A stretch of 64,000 nt of DNA from an uncultured Eubacterium sp. (GTDB taxonomy: Bacteria > Bacillota > Clostridia > Oscillospirales > Acutalibacteraceae): assembly GCA_905233545.1 (NCBI GenBank), contig CAJOEV010000010.1, positions 1 through 64,000 on the forward strand, in the 5' to 3' direction. A model generated the notes under the pieces. That model did not search any database. It worked only from the letters and a program-made list of their open reading frames with translations, and was not told where the DNA came from. This document shows positions 19,863-30,361 of this stretch, piece by piece (position 1 is the stretch's first letter; every line of letters begins with the position of its first letter). The translations under genes were made by a program, and so were the position numbers.

Positions 19863-22800
19863 TTATTTGTAAATGCACTCTTTACCGAGCGAAAATGAAT
19901 ACAACATTGCCTCTTTAACGGGCTTTTTCAGCGTTTTTGAAATGGCTGATTTATAAAATGCAATCTGTTTTTTATAAAGTTCAAGAAGCTCCTCTTCACT
20001 TTTAACATAATCGGTTTTATAATCAACCAAAACGAGTTCGCCGTTTTCTTCAAAAACGCAGTCCGCAATTCCCTGAATGAGAATTTTATCATCATAGGAA
20101 GTGTTTTCAATTTCGTTTGCAGGAACAAATGAAGCAACCTTGATTTCACGGTATATTCTGTCGCTTTCAAACATTCTTCTTGCAAATTCACCGTCAAAGA
20201 AAGCAGTAAGCTTTTCCCTGCTAAGAGATTCAGCCTGAATATCGCTGAGATACGATAAATCAACAAGTCTTCTTATTTCATTTTCCAAATCGTTCTTAGC
20301 ATTTTCATAGTCACAGTACTGCATAAAGGTGTGCATTGCTGTTCCCTTTTGTGCAGCAGTCAGAGAAGAATCCGAAAGAAATGCAGGCTTAGACTTTGCA
20401 AAATACTTGTATCCCCTGTCTCTTTCATCAAGCTCGGAAGCAGAACGCTTTGAACTGAATGCCGAAAGTTCGCTTCTTTCATAACTGAATGAGAGCTTTT
20501 CACTGATTGCTTCAACTGTTTCGCGGTTACTCTCAGCTGCTGTTTCTTCAACAGTTTCAGGCTGAGATTCATCATTGGCGAATTCAATGCTTAAATCAAA
20601 ATTGGTTGAATTATTGAATTCAACATTGCTCTCGCAGAGCTCTCTGAGCTTTTCACCGTCTTTATGTATTAAAGCCGTCATCAAAAGCAAATCCGCGTCA
20701 CAGCTTGTATGTTTAACAACTATCGGTGAAATATATCCTCCTGCGATTTTCTTAGATAAATTATTTATTCTTGTTGCAGGATTTGAAAGAGATACAAAGC
20801 TTATGAACTGCTCTTTAGCACGAGTTACAGCTACATATAGAAGCCTGAGATTTTCACTCATTGAAGCGCATGAATTAATATTCTTTATGCATTCATACTG
20901 GAGTGAATTATATCTTATCAGTTGTTCTTCATCATTGATTTTTAATCCGATTCCTTTTAGATAATTCATAAGAACCAAATCTTTTAAATCGTCGTTGTTA
21001 TATCTGTGAGCAGTTGAAGCAAAAATAACAATGGGGTATTCAAGTCCCTTTGATTGGTGAACAGACATAATTGAAACGCAGTTTTCTTCACTGTGAACAA
21101 CGCTTGCGCTGTCAACATTCATCTTTGATGAGATAATCGAATCAATATAACGCATAAACGCTGTTATCCCGACATTGTCGCCGCTGTCAAAGCGATTTGC
21201 AATTTCAAGAAGCTTTAAAACATTGAGTTTTCTTTGTTCTGCATTGCCCATAGCACTTATCACTGAAAGATAAGAAGTGCTGCTAATTATCAGTCTTAAA
21301 AAACTTTCAACACTCATAGACGCAGCATATTTTCTGTACTTTTCAAGGTCATCAAGAAATGTTTTAAAATTATCCTTACATCTGCTTATTGAAGCAAAAA
21401 GGTTTTCGTTTGAATGCTCAACTCTCGCTTTAGCAATTTCGTCGGCGGAATAACCGTAGAAAACGGACATAAGAGTTGCAAGAAGCGAAACATCCCTTGT
21501 GGGATTATCAATTGTTCTGAGCAGATTAACAAGAACGGAAACTTCGTTATTTTCAAAAAGATTTGTTCTGTTATTTGCAACAACGGGAATTGAATACTCG
21601 CTGAACACCTTTGTAAAAACAGGCATTCTGTTTTTAGGTGAGCGAAGAAGAACGGCAAAATCAGAAAATTGAATATCCCTGTATTCATTATCTCCGCATT
21701 TTATCTGTTCTTTTGCTTCAATTTTCTGTAGTATCAATCTTGCAATCGCGCGTGCTTCAAATTCATCTGTATCCTCTTTTTCAGGAGTCTGAACAATGTT
21801 GAGCTGTGCACTTGGGACACCGTTTTCGGCATAATCTGCACCGCAATTCAGATATTCATCAGAATTATATTCAAGCTCGCCAATTCTTCTGCTCATAAGA
21901 TTGGAGAAAAGAAAATTTGTATAGTCGCAAATGCCCTTTCTTGAGCGGAAGTTTTTATCAAGAATTATCTTCTGATTTATGCTGCTTGAATAGTTCTGAT
22001 ATTCATTAAATGAATCTTTTTTATCATTGAAAATTGACGGCATTGCAAGTCTGAAACGGTATATGCTCTGCTTTATATCGCCAACCATAAATCTGTTTTT
22101 GCCGTTTGAAAGCATTTTGAAAAGAGTATCCTGTGCCGAATTGGTGTCCTGATACTCATCAACAAGAATCTCATAAAAGCTGTTTTTATATTCTTTCGCA
22201 AGGTCGGTGCTTATAATTTCGCCGTCCTTCTTATAAAACAGCAAATCAATTGCAAAATGCTCTATATCCGAAAAAGAATACGCATTGATTTCATTTTTCA
22301 TCTCAAGCATTTTTTGATTGTATTCATTAACTATATTGCAAAGATATTTAAGCTTTGGATAGAGGTATTCATTGTCTTTTTTATACTCATCTGCGGTGCA
22401 GAGAAGAAGCTTTTTGATATCACCGAAAACATCTTTGTACTGAGCTCTGCGGTTGCTTACAAGCTGTTTAGCGCATCCGCAATAGCCTTTTGGTGAGCGA
22501 GGCATATTGTGAAATTTAACGCTTTCAATACATGCCTTCATTTCATCCCAAGATGAATCACCAAGCTTTTCAACATCCTCCAAAATCTGAAAATCGGTTT
22601 CAAGAAGTTCAGTGTATTTGTCTGCCATCTCATCGGTTGAATCAATTGAACTCAGGCAATCGTCAATTAAGCCTTTTAAGTATGATACCCCGTATTCAAT
22701 TTCAGAAAACACATAGTCTTTTAATGTGCTGTTCTCAATGGATATTTCGGGATTGTAAAGCTCACACATCTCATCAAGCCAATCAAAAGGAAACGCCTGA

Positions 22801-23348
22801 GCTGAAATGTAATTCTGGATTTTCTTTACGGTTTTGATTAAATCATCATCGTTCTTCGCTGCCGAAAGAAGCTCAACAAGAGCTTTGAATTCATCATTCT
22901 CACTCTGATAATGGCTTTCAATTATTTCATTAATTGCATTATCCTCAATCAACATTTGCTGGGATTCATCAAGAATTGAAAAATCCTGGGAAATATTTAG
23001 TTTAAAAAAATTTTCGCGGACAAGATTTATGCAAAATGAGTCAATAGTGCATATCTTTGCTGTCGGCAAAAGATTAAGCTGATTAATTGCCCGTGAATTA
23101 TTCGGTTCTTTTTTTATGATTTTATAGAGTGCTGCGGATATTCTGTTTTTCATTTCTGCAGCTGCGGCGTTTGTGAACGTAACAACCAAAAGCCTATCAA
23201 TTCCCGCGTCAAGCGTTTCATCCATGATAAGCTTTATAACACGTTCAACAAGAACAGCGGTCTTGCCCGAGCCTGCGGCAGCGGAAACAAGAATATTGCT
23301 GTTTCTTGCGTCTATTGCATTTTGCTGCTGCGCGGTCCAATCAGGCAT
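19863..23348 (-). CDS. addA: ATP-dependent helicase/nuclease subunit A
   Basis: UvrD-like: WTAQQQNAIDARNSNILVSAAAGSGKTAVLVERV, VDEYQDTN, VGDIKQSIYRFRLA; C-terminal nuclease VLVDYKTD. Confidence 0.97.
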   Translation of the reverse strand: MPDWTAQQQNAIDARNSNILVSAAAGSGKTAVLVERVIKLIMDETLDAGIDRLLVVTFTNAAAAEMKNRISAALYKIIKKEPNNSRAINQLNLLPTAKICTIDSFCINLVRENFFKLNISQDFSILDESQQMLIEDNAINEIIESHYQSENDEFKALVELLSAAKNDDDLIKTVKKIQNYISAQAFPFDWLDEMCELYNPEISIENSTLKDYVFSEIEYGVSYLKGLIDDCLSSIDSTDEMADKYTELLETDFQILEDVEKLGDSSWDEMKACIESVKFHNMPRSPKGYCGCAKQLVSNRRAQYKDVFGDIKKLLLCTADEYKKDNEYLYPKLKYLCNIVNEYNQKMLEMKNEINAYSFSDIEHFAIDLLFYKKDGEIISTDLAKEYKNSFYEILVDEYQDTNSAQDTLFKMLSNGKNRFMVGDIKQSIYRFRLAMPSIFNDKKDSFNEYQNYSSSINQKIILDKNFRSRKGICDYTNFLFSNLMSRRIGELEYNSDEYLNCGADYAENGVPSAQLNIVQTPEKEDTDEFEARAIARLILQKIEAKEQIKCGDNEYRDIQFSDFAVLLRSPKNRMPVFTKVFSEYSIPVVANNRTNLFENNEVSVLVNLLRTIDNPTRDVSLLATLMSVFYGYSADEIAKARVEHSNENLFASISRCKDNFKTFLDDLEKYRKYAASMSVESFLRLIISSTSYLSVISAMGNAEQRKLNVLKLLEIANRFDSGDNVGITAFMRYIDSIISSKMNVDSASVVHSEENCVSIMSVHQSKGLEYPIVIFASTAHRYNNDDLKDLVLMNYLKGIGLKINDEEQLIRYNSLQYECIKNINSCASMSENLRLLYVAVTRAKEQFISFVSLSNPATRINNLSKKIAGGYISPIVVKHTSCDADLLLMTALIHKDGEKLRELCESNVEFNNSTNFDLSIEFANDESQPETVEETAAESNRETVEAISEKLSFSYERSELSAFSSKRSASELDERDRGYKYFAKSKPAFLSDSSLTAAQKGTAMHTFMQYCDYENAKNDLENEIRRLVDLSYLSDIQAESLSREKLTAFFDGEFARRMFESDRIYREIKVASFVPANEIENTSYDDKILIQGIADCVFEENGELVLVDYKTDYVKSEEELLELYKKQIAFYKSAISKTLKKPVKEAMLYSFSLGKECIYK

Positions 23349-26300
23349 TTTCGCTCTCCTTTTCGATTATTTCAAGTGCTTCGGTATTTTTTATATCCTC
23401 AAGCTCTTTCATAGTTATTTCTTTTCTGTTTTTGCAGATATCACTGTAGTCGCAGTATTCACAGGTGTGATTATGGTTTTTTCCGTCTATCGGATTCTGA
23501 GCTATGAAACCGCTGTGAAGCTGAGCGCCCATTTGCTTAATTAACAAATCAATTTTCTTTGAAATGGCGCCGAGCTGTGCTGCTGAAACAATATTACCGC
23601 TGTATCCGTCTTTTTCGGAATACTTAACAGGAATGTATTTGCCCTTAAGTTCCCTTTCCATATGGGGAGCAATTTCATTTTCTTCATCATTAAGAACAAC
23701 ACCCTTCATTTTGAAGTCAGTGTTTTCTTTTTTAGCGATTTCAGATGTGCTGTTTCTGTCAAGACTGTATACGCTTCTTGCAGAGTGCATATATAATACA
23801 CCGCTCGAAACGCCGCTGTATTCTCCGTTACTCTGTGCAAGGGTGAAAAGATAAATAAACATCTGAAGATTGAGTCCGTTTATAATATCAGAAATCTGAA
23901 ATTCCTTGCTTCCGGATTTATAATCAACAACCCTTATGTATTTTCTGCCGTTCTTTTCAAAAGTGTCAACCCTGTCAACAGCGCCTTTAATTCTTATGCT
24001 TCCGCCGTCATCAAGATTGATAATCCTGGACTCAACCTCTTCACCGTCACCGATTTTCAGTTCAAATGCTTTTGCTTCAAAGTCGGACTGAGAGAATTCC
24101 TCTTTAAGTCTTTCAACAACAAAAACAATCATTTTTGAAAGGCGCATAAATTGATATCTGAATCGAGGAGTAAATTCATCGGAATTGCCCATTTTACCTG
24201 TCATATATTCTTCAAGAGCACTGTTTACAAGAAGAACAATCTCGTCTTTTGACAATTCGGAAAGTCCCCTGCTTCCCTTTTGTTTTATTATTGTTTCAAG
24301 AACGAAGTGAATAACCGTTCCCGTCTGCATCGGGTCCATCTGAGCCTTCATAAGCGGTCTTGCATTCAAACCGAATTTGCAGAAATATCTGAATGCACAG
24401 TTAAAGTAATCCTCTATTCTTGAAGCAGAAAGATACATATCATTTTTAAACAGCTTCTTTGCAAGCTCTTTATCACTCAAATTTATTTCTTTATTATCAA
24501 CAAGTCTTTCAACTGCACTGAGTCTTGAGGAATAGTCATAATTATTTGAAAAATATTCCTTAAGAGAAGCTATGAACTCGCTGTTTTCGTTATAATGCGA
24601 AGCAAGAATTTCAAATGCGTTTTCCCTGCTCTGAATATCATCAAGAGTTTTTTCAACACTTGAAGTTTTAACTGTTAAATTAACAAAAACACTCTGAAGT
24701 CCTCTGACTATTATTGATTCATTGCTCTTTTCTCCGCCTGAAATATACGAAACAAATAGCTTATCCTTTGCAGAAGAGAGCGCCATATATGCAAAATAAA
24801 GTTCCTGTGCATTGAGCGCCGCCCCATAGGAATAGAGCTTGAAATCATTATTAATGAGCGACACTCTGTCGCTTTCACTGAGAAGGCCTGCAGAAGTAAC
24901 GCTCTGCGGGAATTCGCCCTCATTAGCGCCTAAAATGAAAATTATCTTTGGATTATCGCATCTGATTCTATCAGCGCTGCCTATCTGAACATTATCAAGC
25001 CCTGCGGGAATTGTTCCCAAATCCTCATTTGAAATCATCAGTGAAAAGAGCTTGTAATAATCTTTAAGGCTGATTGTTTCGTCTTTGCCTGTTAATGCAA
25101 GTTTATCAAGGATTTCCATAAGCAAATCCCAGATTCTTTCCTGTTGAAGTGAAAGATGGGATTTTCCGTTTTCTTCAAGTGAGATTGCAAGTTCCTTTAG
25201 CTTTTCATCGGCTGATAAATCTATTAGTGCATAGTATAACGCTTTGCAGATTTTTTCTGTATCTGCCATTGAACATCTCTTTTTGAATTTAAGAATTACA
25301 TCAATTATGTACTTTCTGCTTTTATTCAGCTTTTCAAGCTCAAACTTATCTTTTTCGCTTAGTTCCTCGGCAAATCCTCGGGGAGATTCCGTGAACTCAT
25401 TTTTCCACTTGCTACCGCTAATGTTCCAGACAAAAGCATAGTTCTCAAGCTTATTAATTTCGTCATCACCGAGCTTTGTAAGCCCTGTTTTAAGCATTGA
25501 AAAAATGTCTTCACTCCTGAGAGAATAGATAACCGACCTCATAAGGAAGTTAACAAGCATGATTAAAGGCTGAGATGATATACTCTGTCTGTCATCATTG
25601 AAATACGGAACATTATATTTGTCAAATGAAAACTGCAGTTCGCTCTGATATTTATTCAAATCCCTGCAAATAACTGTTATATCCTTTGCACGGTATCCTA
25701 TTCTTAAAAGCTTTGAAATCTCTTTTGCAGTGTTATCACATTCGTCACTGATGTTTTTTGCACTGAACAGAGAAATGTTATCAGGAATTTTTTCAATTTC
25801 ACAGCTAATACTTGAAAGTGCGAATTCCTCAACCGCCTTCAGTTCATCGTTCTGAGCTCTTTTATTACCCGATAAAACAATCTCTTTTCCTATGTCACAT
25901 CCGATTTTTTCAGCTACACCCCTGAGTATGCCAATATTCGTGTTGACATATGAAAACAGACTGTTATCTTCACTGAAATCATTATCCGTGCAAAAAGATA
26001 TATAAACCTCATTTGCCTGTTTTAGTATTACTTCAATTATCTTATATTCCTGAGCAACAAAGCCCGAAAAGCCGTCAATAAAGACGGTTTTATTTTCAAA
26101 ATAATCAATACCAATTAACTTATTGTAAAGTCTTGTTAATTCATTTTCGCTGTCGAAGTATTCGCCTTCAATAAGCGAATCATATGCGTCAATGATAAGA
26201 GCGATATCCTTCAGCTTCAAAGAGAGCATTTCTCTGTCAACCTTTTCACTTGCCTGAAGAATATCATCAACAAAAACCCTGCACGATTTCATTTCATCAT

Positions 26301-26670
26301 AAATCTTCAGGGCATTATTAATAAATGAATTACTATCGCAGTTTTTGTCAAACAAAACAAGGCTGTCCGAAACAGTTTGGATAGCCTTTTTCATCATAAC
26401 GGCACGAGCTCCCTTTGTTAAAACCGGGAGCTTGTCACCGCCGTATATTCTTGATATTTCATTTGAAAGGCGCGAAAACGAAAGGTTTGAAACACGGTTA
26501 ATTCTGCTCTCGCCCAAATCTGATAAAAGTCTTCTTTCGGATATGAAAGAAAACTGTTCCGGTGTTAAAAGAATAACATCTTCATTGCCATTTTCAACAA
26601 TATTCTTGATTTTTGAAAAAACAAACTCGGTCTTACCGCTGCCCGCTCTTCCAAGAACAAGATTAAGCAT
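23341..26670 (-). CDS. addB: ATP-dependent helicase/nuclease subunit B
   Basis: Walker A GRAGSGKTEF; nuclease VVDYKSG; cysteines CAFRYFCKFGL and CEYCDYSDICKN consistent with an Fe-S cluster. Confidence 0.96.
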   Translation of the reverse strand: MLNLVLGRAGSGKTEFVFSKIKNIVENGNEDVILLTPEQFSFISERRLLSDLGESRINRVSNLSFSRLSNEISRIYGGDKLPVLTKGARAVMMKKAIQTVSDSLVLFDKNCDSNSFINNALKIYDEMKSCRVFVDDILQASEKVDREMLSLKLKDIALIIDAYDSLIEGEYFDSENELTRLYNKLIGIDYFENKTVFIDGFSGFVAQEYKIIEVILKQANEVYISFCTDNDFSEDNSLFSYVNTNIGILRGVAEKIGCDIGKEIVLSGNKRAQNDELKAVEEFALSSISCEIEKIPDNISLFSAKNISDECDNTAKEISKLLRIGYRAKDITVICRDLNKYQSELQFSFDKYNVPYFNDDRQSISSQPLIMLVNFLMRSVIYSLRSEDIFSMLKTGLTKLGDDEINKLENYAFVWNISGSKWKNEFTESPRGFAEELSEKDKFELEKLNKSRKYIIDVILKFKKRCSMADTEKICKALYYALIDLSADEKLKELAISLEENGKSHLSLQQERIWDLLMEILDKLALTGKDETISLKDYYKLFSLMISNEDLGTIPAGLDNVQIGSADRIRCDNPKIIFILGANEGEFPQSVTSAGLLSESDRVSLINNDFKLYSYGAALNAQELYFAYMALSSAKDKLFVSYISGGEKSNESIIVRGLQSVFVNLTVKTSSVEKTLDDIQSRENAFEILASHYNENSEFIASLKEYFSNNYDYSSRLSAVERLVDNKEINLSDKELAKKLFKNDMYLSASRIEDYFNCAFRYFCKFGLNARPLMKAQMDPMQTGTVIHFVLETIIKQKGSRGLSELSKDEIVLLVNSALEEYMTGKMGNSDEFTPRFRYQFMRLSKMIVFVVERLKEEFSQSDFEAKAFELKIGDGEEVESRIINLDDGGSIRIKGAVDRVDTFEKNGRKYIRVVDYKSGSKEFQISDIINGLNLQMFIYLFTLAQSNGEYSGVSSGVLYMHSARSVYSLDRNSTSEIAKKENTDFKMKGVVLNDEENEIAPHMERELKGKYIPVKYSEKDGYSGNIVSAAQLGAISKKIDLLIKQMGAQLHSGFIAQNPIDGKNHNHTCEYCDYSDICKNRKEITMKELEDIKNTEALEIIEKESENA

Positions 26671-26672
26671 AT

Positions 26673-27383
26673 TTACTCCTCCGGTTTGATTAATCCTTCA
26701 TTCATCATCCTTGTATGTGCTTCAAGCATAAATTCATACATCGGTCTTGCAATATCAAATGCAAGTTTCATTTCGTTGATTAGCTCGGGTGAATTAATGC
26801 GCTGCATATCAAAACCGTTATAGTAAAACTGAAAGTTTTTTGCTAGCAAAAACGGTTTTAATTCTTCAGGCGCATCGGGATAGGTTTCTTTTTTATAATA
26901 GTCACTGCATGAAAATGAAAAGCCAGCGTCCGAGCACGCTTTAACAGCTTCTATAAATCTTTTCGGCTGTTCCATAATCATTTTATGAAGAACTCTGATA
27001 TTAGCCGCTCTCCAGGTCCAGAGAACAAGGCCGTAGCCGTATGAATCAGGATAAAACTCAAAATAATAAAACGGAGCTTCGGGGTACTGCTTTTTATACC
27101 TTCTGAAGAAAACCCACATATTCTCCCTGTATTTCATTTTAGAGCGATGACCTCTTGTGTCCCTTGCAACTCTTGAAACAGCACGCACCGGGTCGAGATA
27201 CATCTTATCATCAATATCATAAAGCAAATCGGATAAATCAAGAACCATTTGCCTTAAAGGAATGGTTATACCCTGTTTTATCTCTTCCTTATGTTCCTCA
27301 TAAAACGGCTTTGAATCGTTAAATCGGTTAATACAAAGCAGTTCAATACTTTGCGGGGATATTCCTTTATAATTAATCTCCAT
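26673..27383 (-). CDS. DUF2461 family protein
   Basis: NRFNDSKPFYEEHKEEIKQ...VSRVARDTRGHRSKMKYRENMWVFFRR pattern. Confidence 0.8.
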   Translation of the reverse strand: MEINYKGISPQSIELLCINRFNDSKPFYEEHKEEIKQGITIPLRQMVLDLSDLLYDIDDKMYLDPVRAVSRVARDTRGHRSKMKYRENMWVFFRRYKKQYPEAPFYYFEFYPDSYGYGLVLWTWRAANIRVLHKMIMEQPKRFIEAVKACSDAGFSFSCSDYYKKETYPDAPEELKPFLLAKNFQFYYNGFDMQRINSPELINEMKLAFDIARPMYEFMLEAHTRMMNEGLIKPEE

Positions 27384-28666
27384 TATATTCCCTTCAATAA
27401 TCCTTTATTTAACATCTGCTGTGCCGCAAGAAGCGCACAGGTTTTTGCGCTGTGAAAGTTCAAACCGCCCTGAATCCATGCATAAAACGGTTCCCTGATT
27501 GGTGCATCGGCAGAAAGCTCAATTGATGAGCCGAGTGTAAATGCACCAGCAGCCATAACAACCTTGCTGTCGTAACCCGGCATATCCCATGGCTCAGGAA
27601 GCAAAAAGCTGTCAACAGCACTTCCGCTTTGAACTCCCTGACAGAAAGCAACAAGACTTTCTTCGTTTTCAAGTCCGAGTGACTGAACAATATCGGCTCT
27701 TTTTTCATTGTATTTCGGTGTTACATTGTAGCCAAAATTTTCATATAAAGCGGAGATAAAAACAGCAGCTTTGAGCGCTTCACCAACTGTATGCGGTGCA
27801 TAGAATAGCCCCATATAAAGCTCTCTGTTCATTCCAAGAGTTGCACCGACCTCTTTTCCGAGACCCGGAGTTGTCAATCTGTATGAACACTTTTCAACAA
27901 GGTCGTGTCTGCCCGCAATATAACCGCCCGTTCTTGCAATTCCGCCGCCTGCATTTTTTATAAGCGACCCTGCAATTAAATCTGCACCGACTTCGCAGGG
28001 CTCTTTTTTCTGCACAAATTCACCGTAGCAGTTATCAACCATTACAATAACATCGGGATTTTGCTCTTTTGACAATTTAACTATCTTTTCAATTTCTTCA
28101 ACAGTGAGCGAAGGTCTTAATTCATAGCCTCTGCTTCGCTGAATATAAACCATAGTTGTGTCATTATTAACTGCAGCTTCTATAGCGTCATAATCAGGCT
28201 TTTCATCCTTTAACGGCACTTCGCTGTAGTTAACTCCGAACTCCTTTAAAGAGCCCATTTCAGAGCCCTTTATTCCTATAACATTATGAATTGTATCATA
28301 TGGAGTTCCTGTTACGCTAAGCATATTGTCACCGGGACGCAGAACACCGAATAATGCAACGGCAAGGGTATGTGTTCCGCAGGTGAAATTATGGCGTACA
28401 AGTGCGTCCTCAGCTCCGAAAACCTGCGCCCAAACTTTGTCGAGCGTTTCTCTTCCGCTATCACCATAGCCATAACCTGTTGAAGATGCAAAATTCATTT
28501 CACTGATTCTGTTATCAATAAAAGCTTTTTGCACCTTATTCTGATTATATTCTGTTATATCGTCAATAATTGAAAACTGCTCACTGCACATTTTCAATGC
28601 GTTATTTGAAGCATTTTCAATTCTTTCATCAATTTCGAAAAAAGGATTCATCTGAACATTCTCCAT
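27383..28666 (-). CDS. Methionine gamma-lyase / aluminium-resistance family PLP enzyme
   Basis: FASSTGYGYGDSGRETLDKVWAQVFGAEDALVRHNFTCGTHTLAVALFGVLRPGD; PLP lysine region GSLIKNAGGGIA. Confidence 0.92.
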   Translation of the reverse strand: MENVQMNPFFEIDERIENASNNALKMCSEQFSIIDDITEYNQNKVQKAFIDNRISEMNFASSTGYGYGDSGRETLDKVWAQVFGAEDALVRHNFTCGTHTLAVALFGVLRPGDNMLSVTGTPYDTIHNVIGIKGSEMGSLKEFGVNYSEVPLKDEKPDYDAIEAAVNNDTTMVYIQRSRGYELRPSLTVEEIEKIVKLSKEQNPDVIVMVDNCYGEFVQKKEPCEVGADLIAGSLIKNAGGGIARTGGYIAGRHDLVEKCSYRLTTPGLGKEVGATLGMNRELYMGLFYAPHTVGEALKAAVFISALYENFGYNVTPKYNEKRADIVQSLGLENEESLVAFCQGVQSGSAVDSFLLPEPWDMPGYDSKVVMAAGAFTLGSSIELSADAPIREPFYAWIQGGLNFHSAKTCALLAAQQMLNKGLLKGI

Positions 28667-29367
28667 TTTCCTGTATCTTTAAATCCAAGTCTTTTATAAA
28701 AGCTTTCGTTCATTCCGTCATCACGCATCAAATATATTGTTCCCTTAACATCATTCATTATATATGAAACAAGAATTGAGCCGAAGCCGTTATTTCTGTA
28801 TTCATTTTCAGTTCTGACAGCGCTGAGTATAGAATAACCGTCAGCAATGGAAGATAATATACCTGAGGAAACAATATTATCATCTTTAATCAGCGTGTAT
28901 GCTTTTGCTGTGCCATGGCGAATTCTGTGGCTTATATCAACATACCATGCTTTGAAATCCTGGGAGTTATAATCAATGAAATTATATAAATCCATAAGCT
29001 TCGGATATTCGTCCACAACAGTATCGCCAAGAGAAAGCTCAATCTTTTTTTCACTTTGCATAATTATTCCCTCATCAAATTTCGGGAAGAGTTCTGCCTC
29101 ATCACTGCAAAGTATGCTTGAATAACCTGAAAGCAAAAGAAACTGAGCAATTTCCTCTTCATCAAATCCGTCATCAACACTGAGAGTGTAGTCTCCGTCA
29201 AGCTTACTCATTATGGCAGTGGTCTTGCCGTCGAATCTCTGTGCATAAAAAACTGCAAAAGGATATGAGCAGCCGTAAGCTTTAATAAGAGCAAGTATTC
29301 TTATTGTGAAAATATCCCTTTTATCCCAGGACAAAAGCTCGCTGATATCGTTAATTCTTTCAATCAT
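28648..29367 (-). CDS. GNAT family N-acetyltransferase
   Basis: SAVRTENEYRNNGFGSILVSYIM...FYKRLGFKDTGKWRM. Confidence 0.85.
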   Translation of the reverse strand: MIERINDISELLSWDKRDIFTIRILALIKAYGCSYPFAVFYAQRFDGKTTAIMSKLDGDYTLSVDDGFDEEEIAQFLLLSGYSSILCSDEAELFPKFDEGIIMQSEKKIELSLGDTVVDEYPKLMDLYNFIDYNSQDFKAWYVDISHRIRHGTAKAYTLIKDDNIVSSGILSSIADGYSILSAVRTENEYRNNGFGSILVSYIMNDVKGTIYLMRDDGMNESFYKRLGFKDTGKWRMFR

Positions 29368-30361
29368 AAATTTTTTCCATAATTTTCAAAAGAAGTTTTT
29401 CTGTGTTATCAATATCCTCTTTTTTTACAACACTTGAAGCACTGTGAATATATCTGCAAGGAAGTGAAATCGCACAAACTCTGCTACCTTTTCCGCTTGT
29501 CTGAATAGAGCCCGCATCATTTCCGCCTGCAATTGCAGTTTTTGTCTGAACGGGAATGCCGTTTTCTTGTGCAGTGTTCATCGCAAGATTGTATAATTCT
29601 CTGTCATATATAGTTCTTCTGTCCATATATGAAACGACCGGTCCGTCGCCTGCACAGCAAACCCTGTCGCCGCCTTTTACCCCGTCAAGGTCTGATGCGG
29701 TTGTTGCTTCAACAATTATTGAAATATCGCTCTGAACCTGATATGAAGTGCATTTTGCGCCTCTTAAACCAACCTCTTCCTGAACATTGAAACAAAACTG
29801 AGTATCGTATTCAAGCTCGCTTTGAATCATTCTTATTAAGAGCATACAGCCGATTCTGTCATCAAGTGCTTTTGATTTAATAAAACCGTCACCGAATTCA
29901 TAGTAATCGCTTTCAAAATAAGCAAAATCGCCAACACTGATAGCTTCTTCAGCCTCAGCTTTTGATGTTGCGCCGATATCGATTAACAGCTTATTAATTG
30001 CAGGTGCAGTTTTTGCTTCTTCATCACTGAGAAGATGAAGCGCTTTGTCGCCAATTACGCCTTTAACTCCGTTGATATCAACAACTTTGTCAAGACAGAC
30101 ACGCCGGTCAATTCCGCCTACTGCAGAAAACTTGAGATATCCCTCATCCGTTATCTCGGTAATAATGAATCCGACTTCATCCATATGTGCATTAAAGCAC
30201 ACTTTCTTATTCGGAGATTTTCTGCCCTTTTTATACGCAATTATTGAGCCGAGAGCGTCAACCTGATAATCACAGTAATCCTTAATTTGCTCAATAATAT
30301 ATTCTCTTACTCTGCTTTCGTCACCCGATGTTCCGTTTATTAAACACAAATCCTTAAGCAT
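29360..30361 (-). CDS. M42 family metallopeptidase
   Basis: FNAHMDEVGFIITEI, KALDDRIGC, NVQEEVGLRGAK, AGGNDAG. Confidence 0.93.
   Translation of the reverse strand: MLKDLCLINGTSGDESRVREYIIEQIKDYCDYQVDALGSIIAYKKGRKSPNKKVCFNAHMDEVGFIITEITDEGYLKFSAVGGIDRRVCLDKVVDINGVKGVIGDKALHLLSDEEAKTAPAINKLLIDIGATSKAEAEEAISVGDFAYFESDYYEFGDGFIKSKALDDRIGCMLLIRMIQSELEYDTQFCFNVQEEVGLRGAKCTSYQVQSDISIIVEATTASDLDGVKGGDRVCCAGDGPVVSYMDRRTIYDRELYNLAMNTAQENGIPVQTKTAIAGGNDAGSIQTSGKGSRVCAISLPCRYIHSASSVVKKEDIDNTEKLLLKIMEKIYD

Noticed and set aside
20575-20964. 129-aa + strand ORF antisense to addA
   Set aside because: Shadow ORF opposite a conserved helicase gene; no motif.
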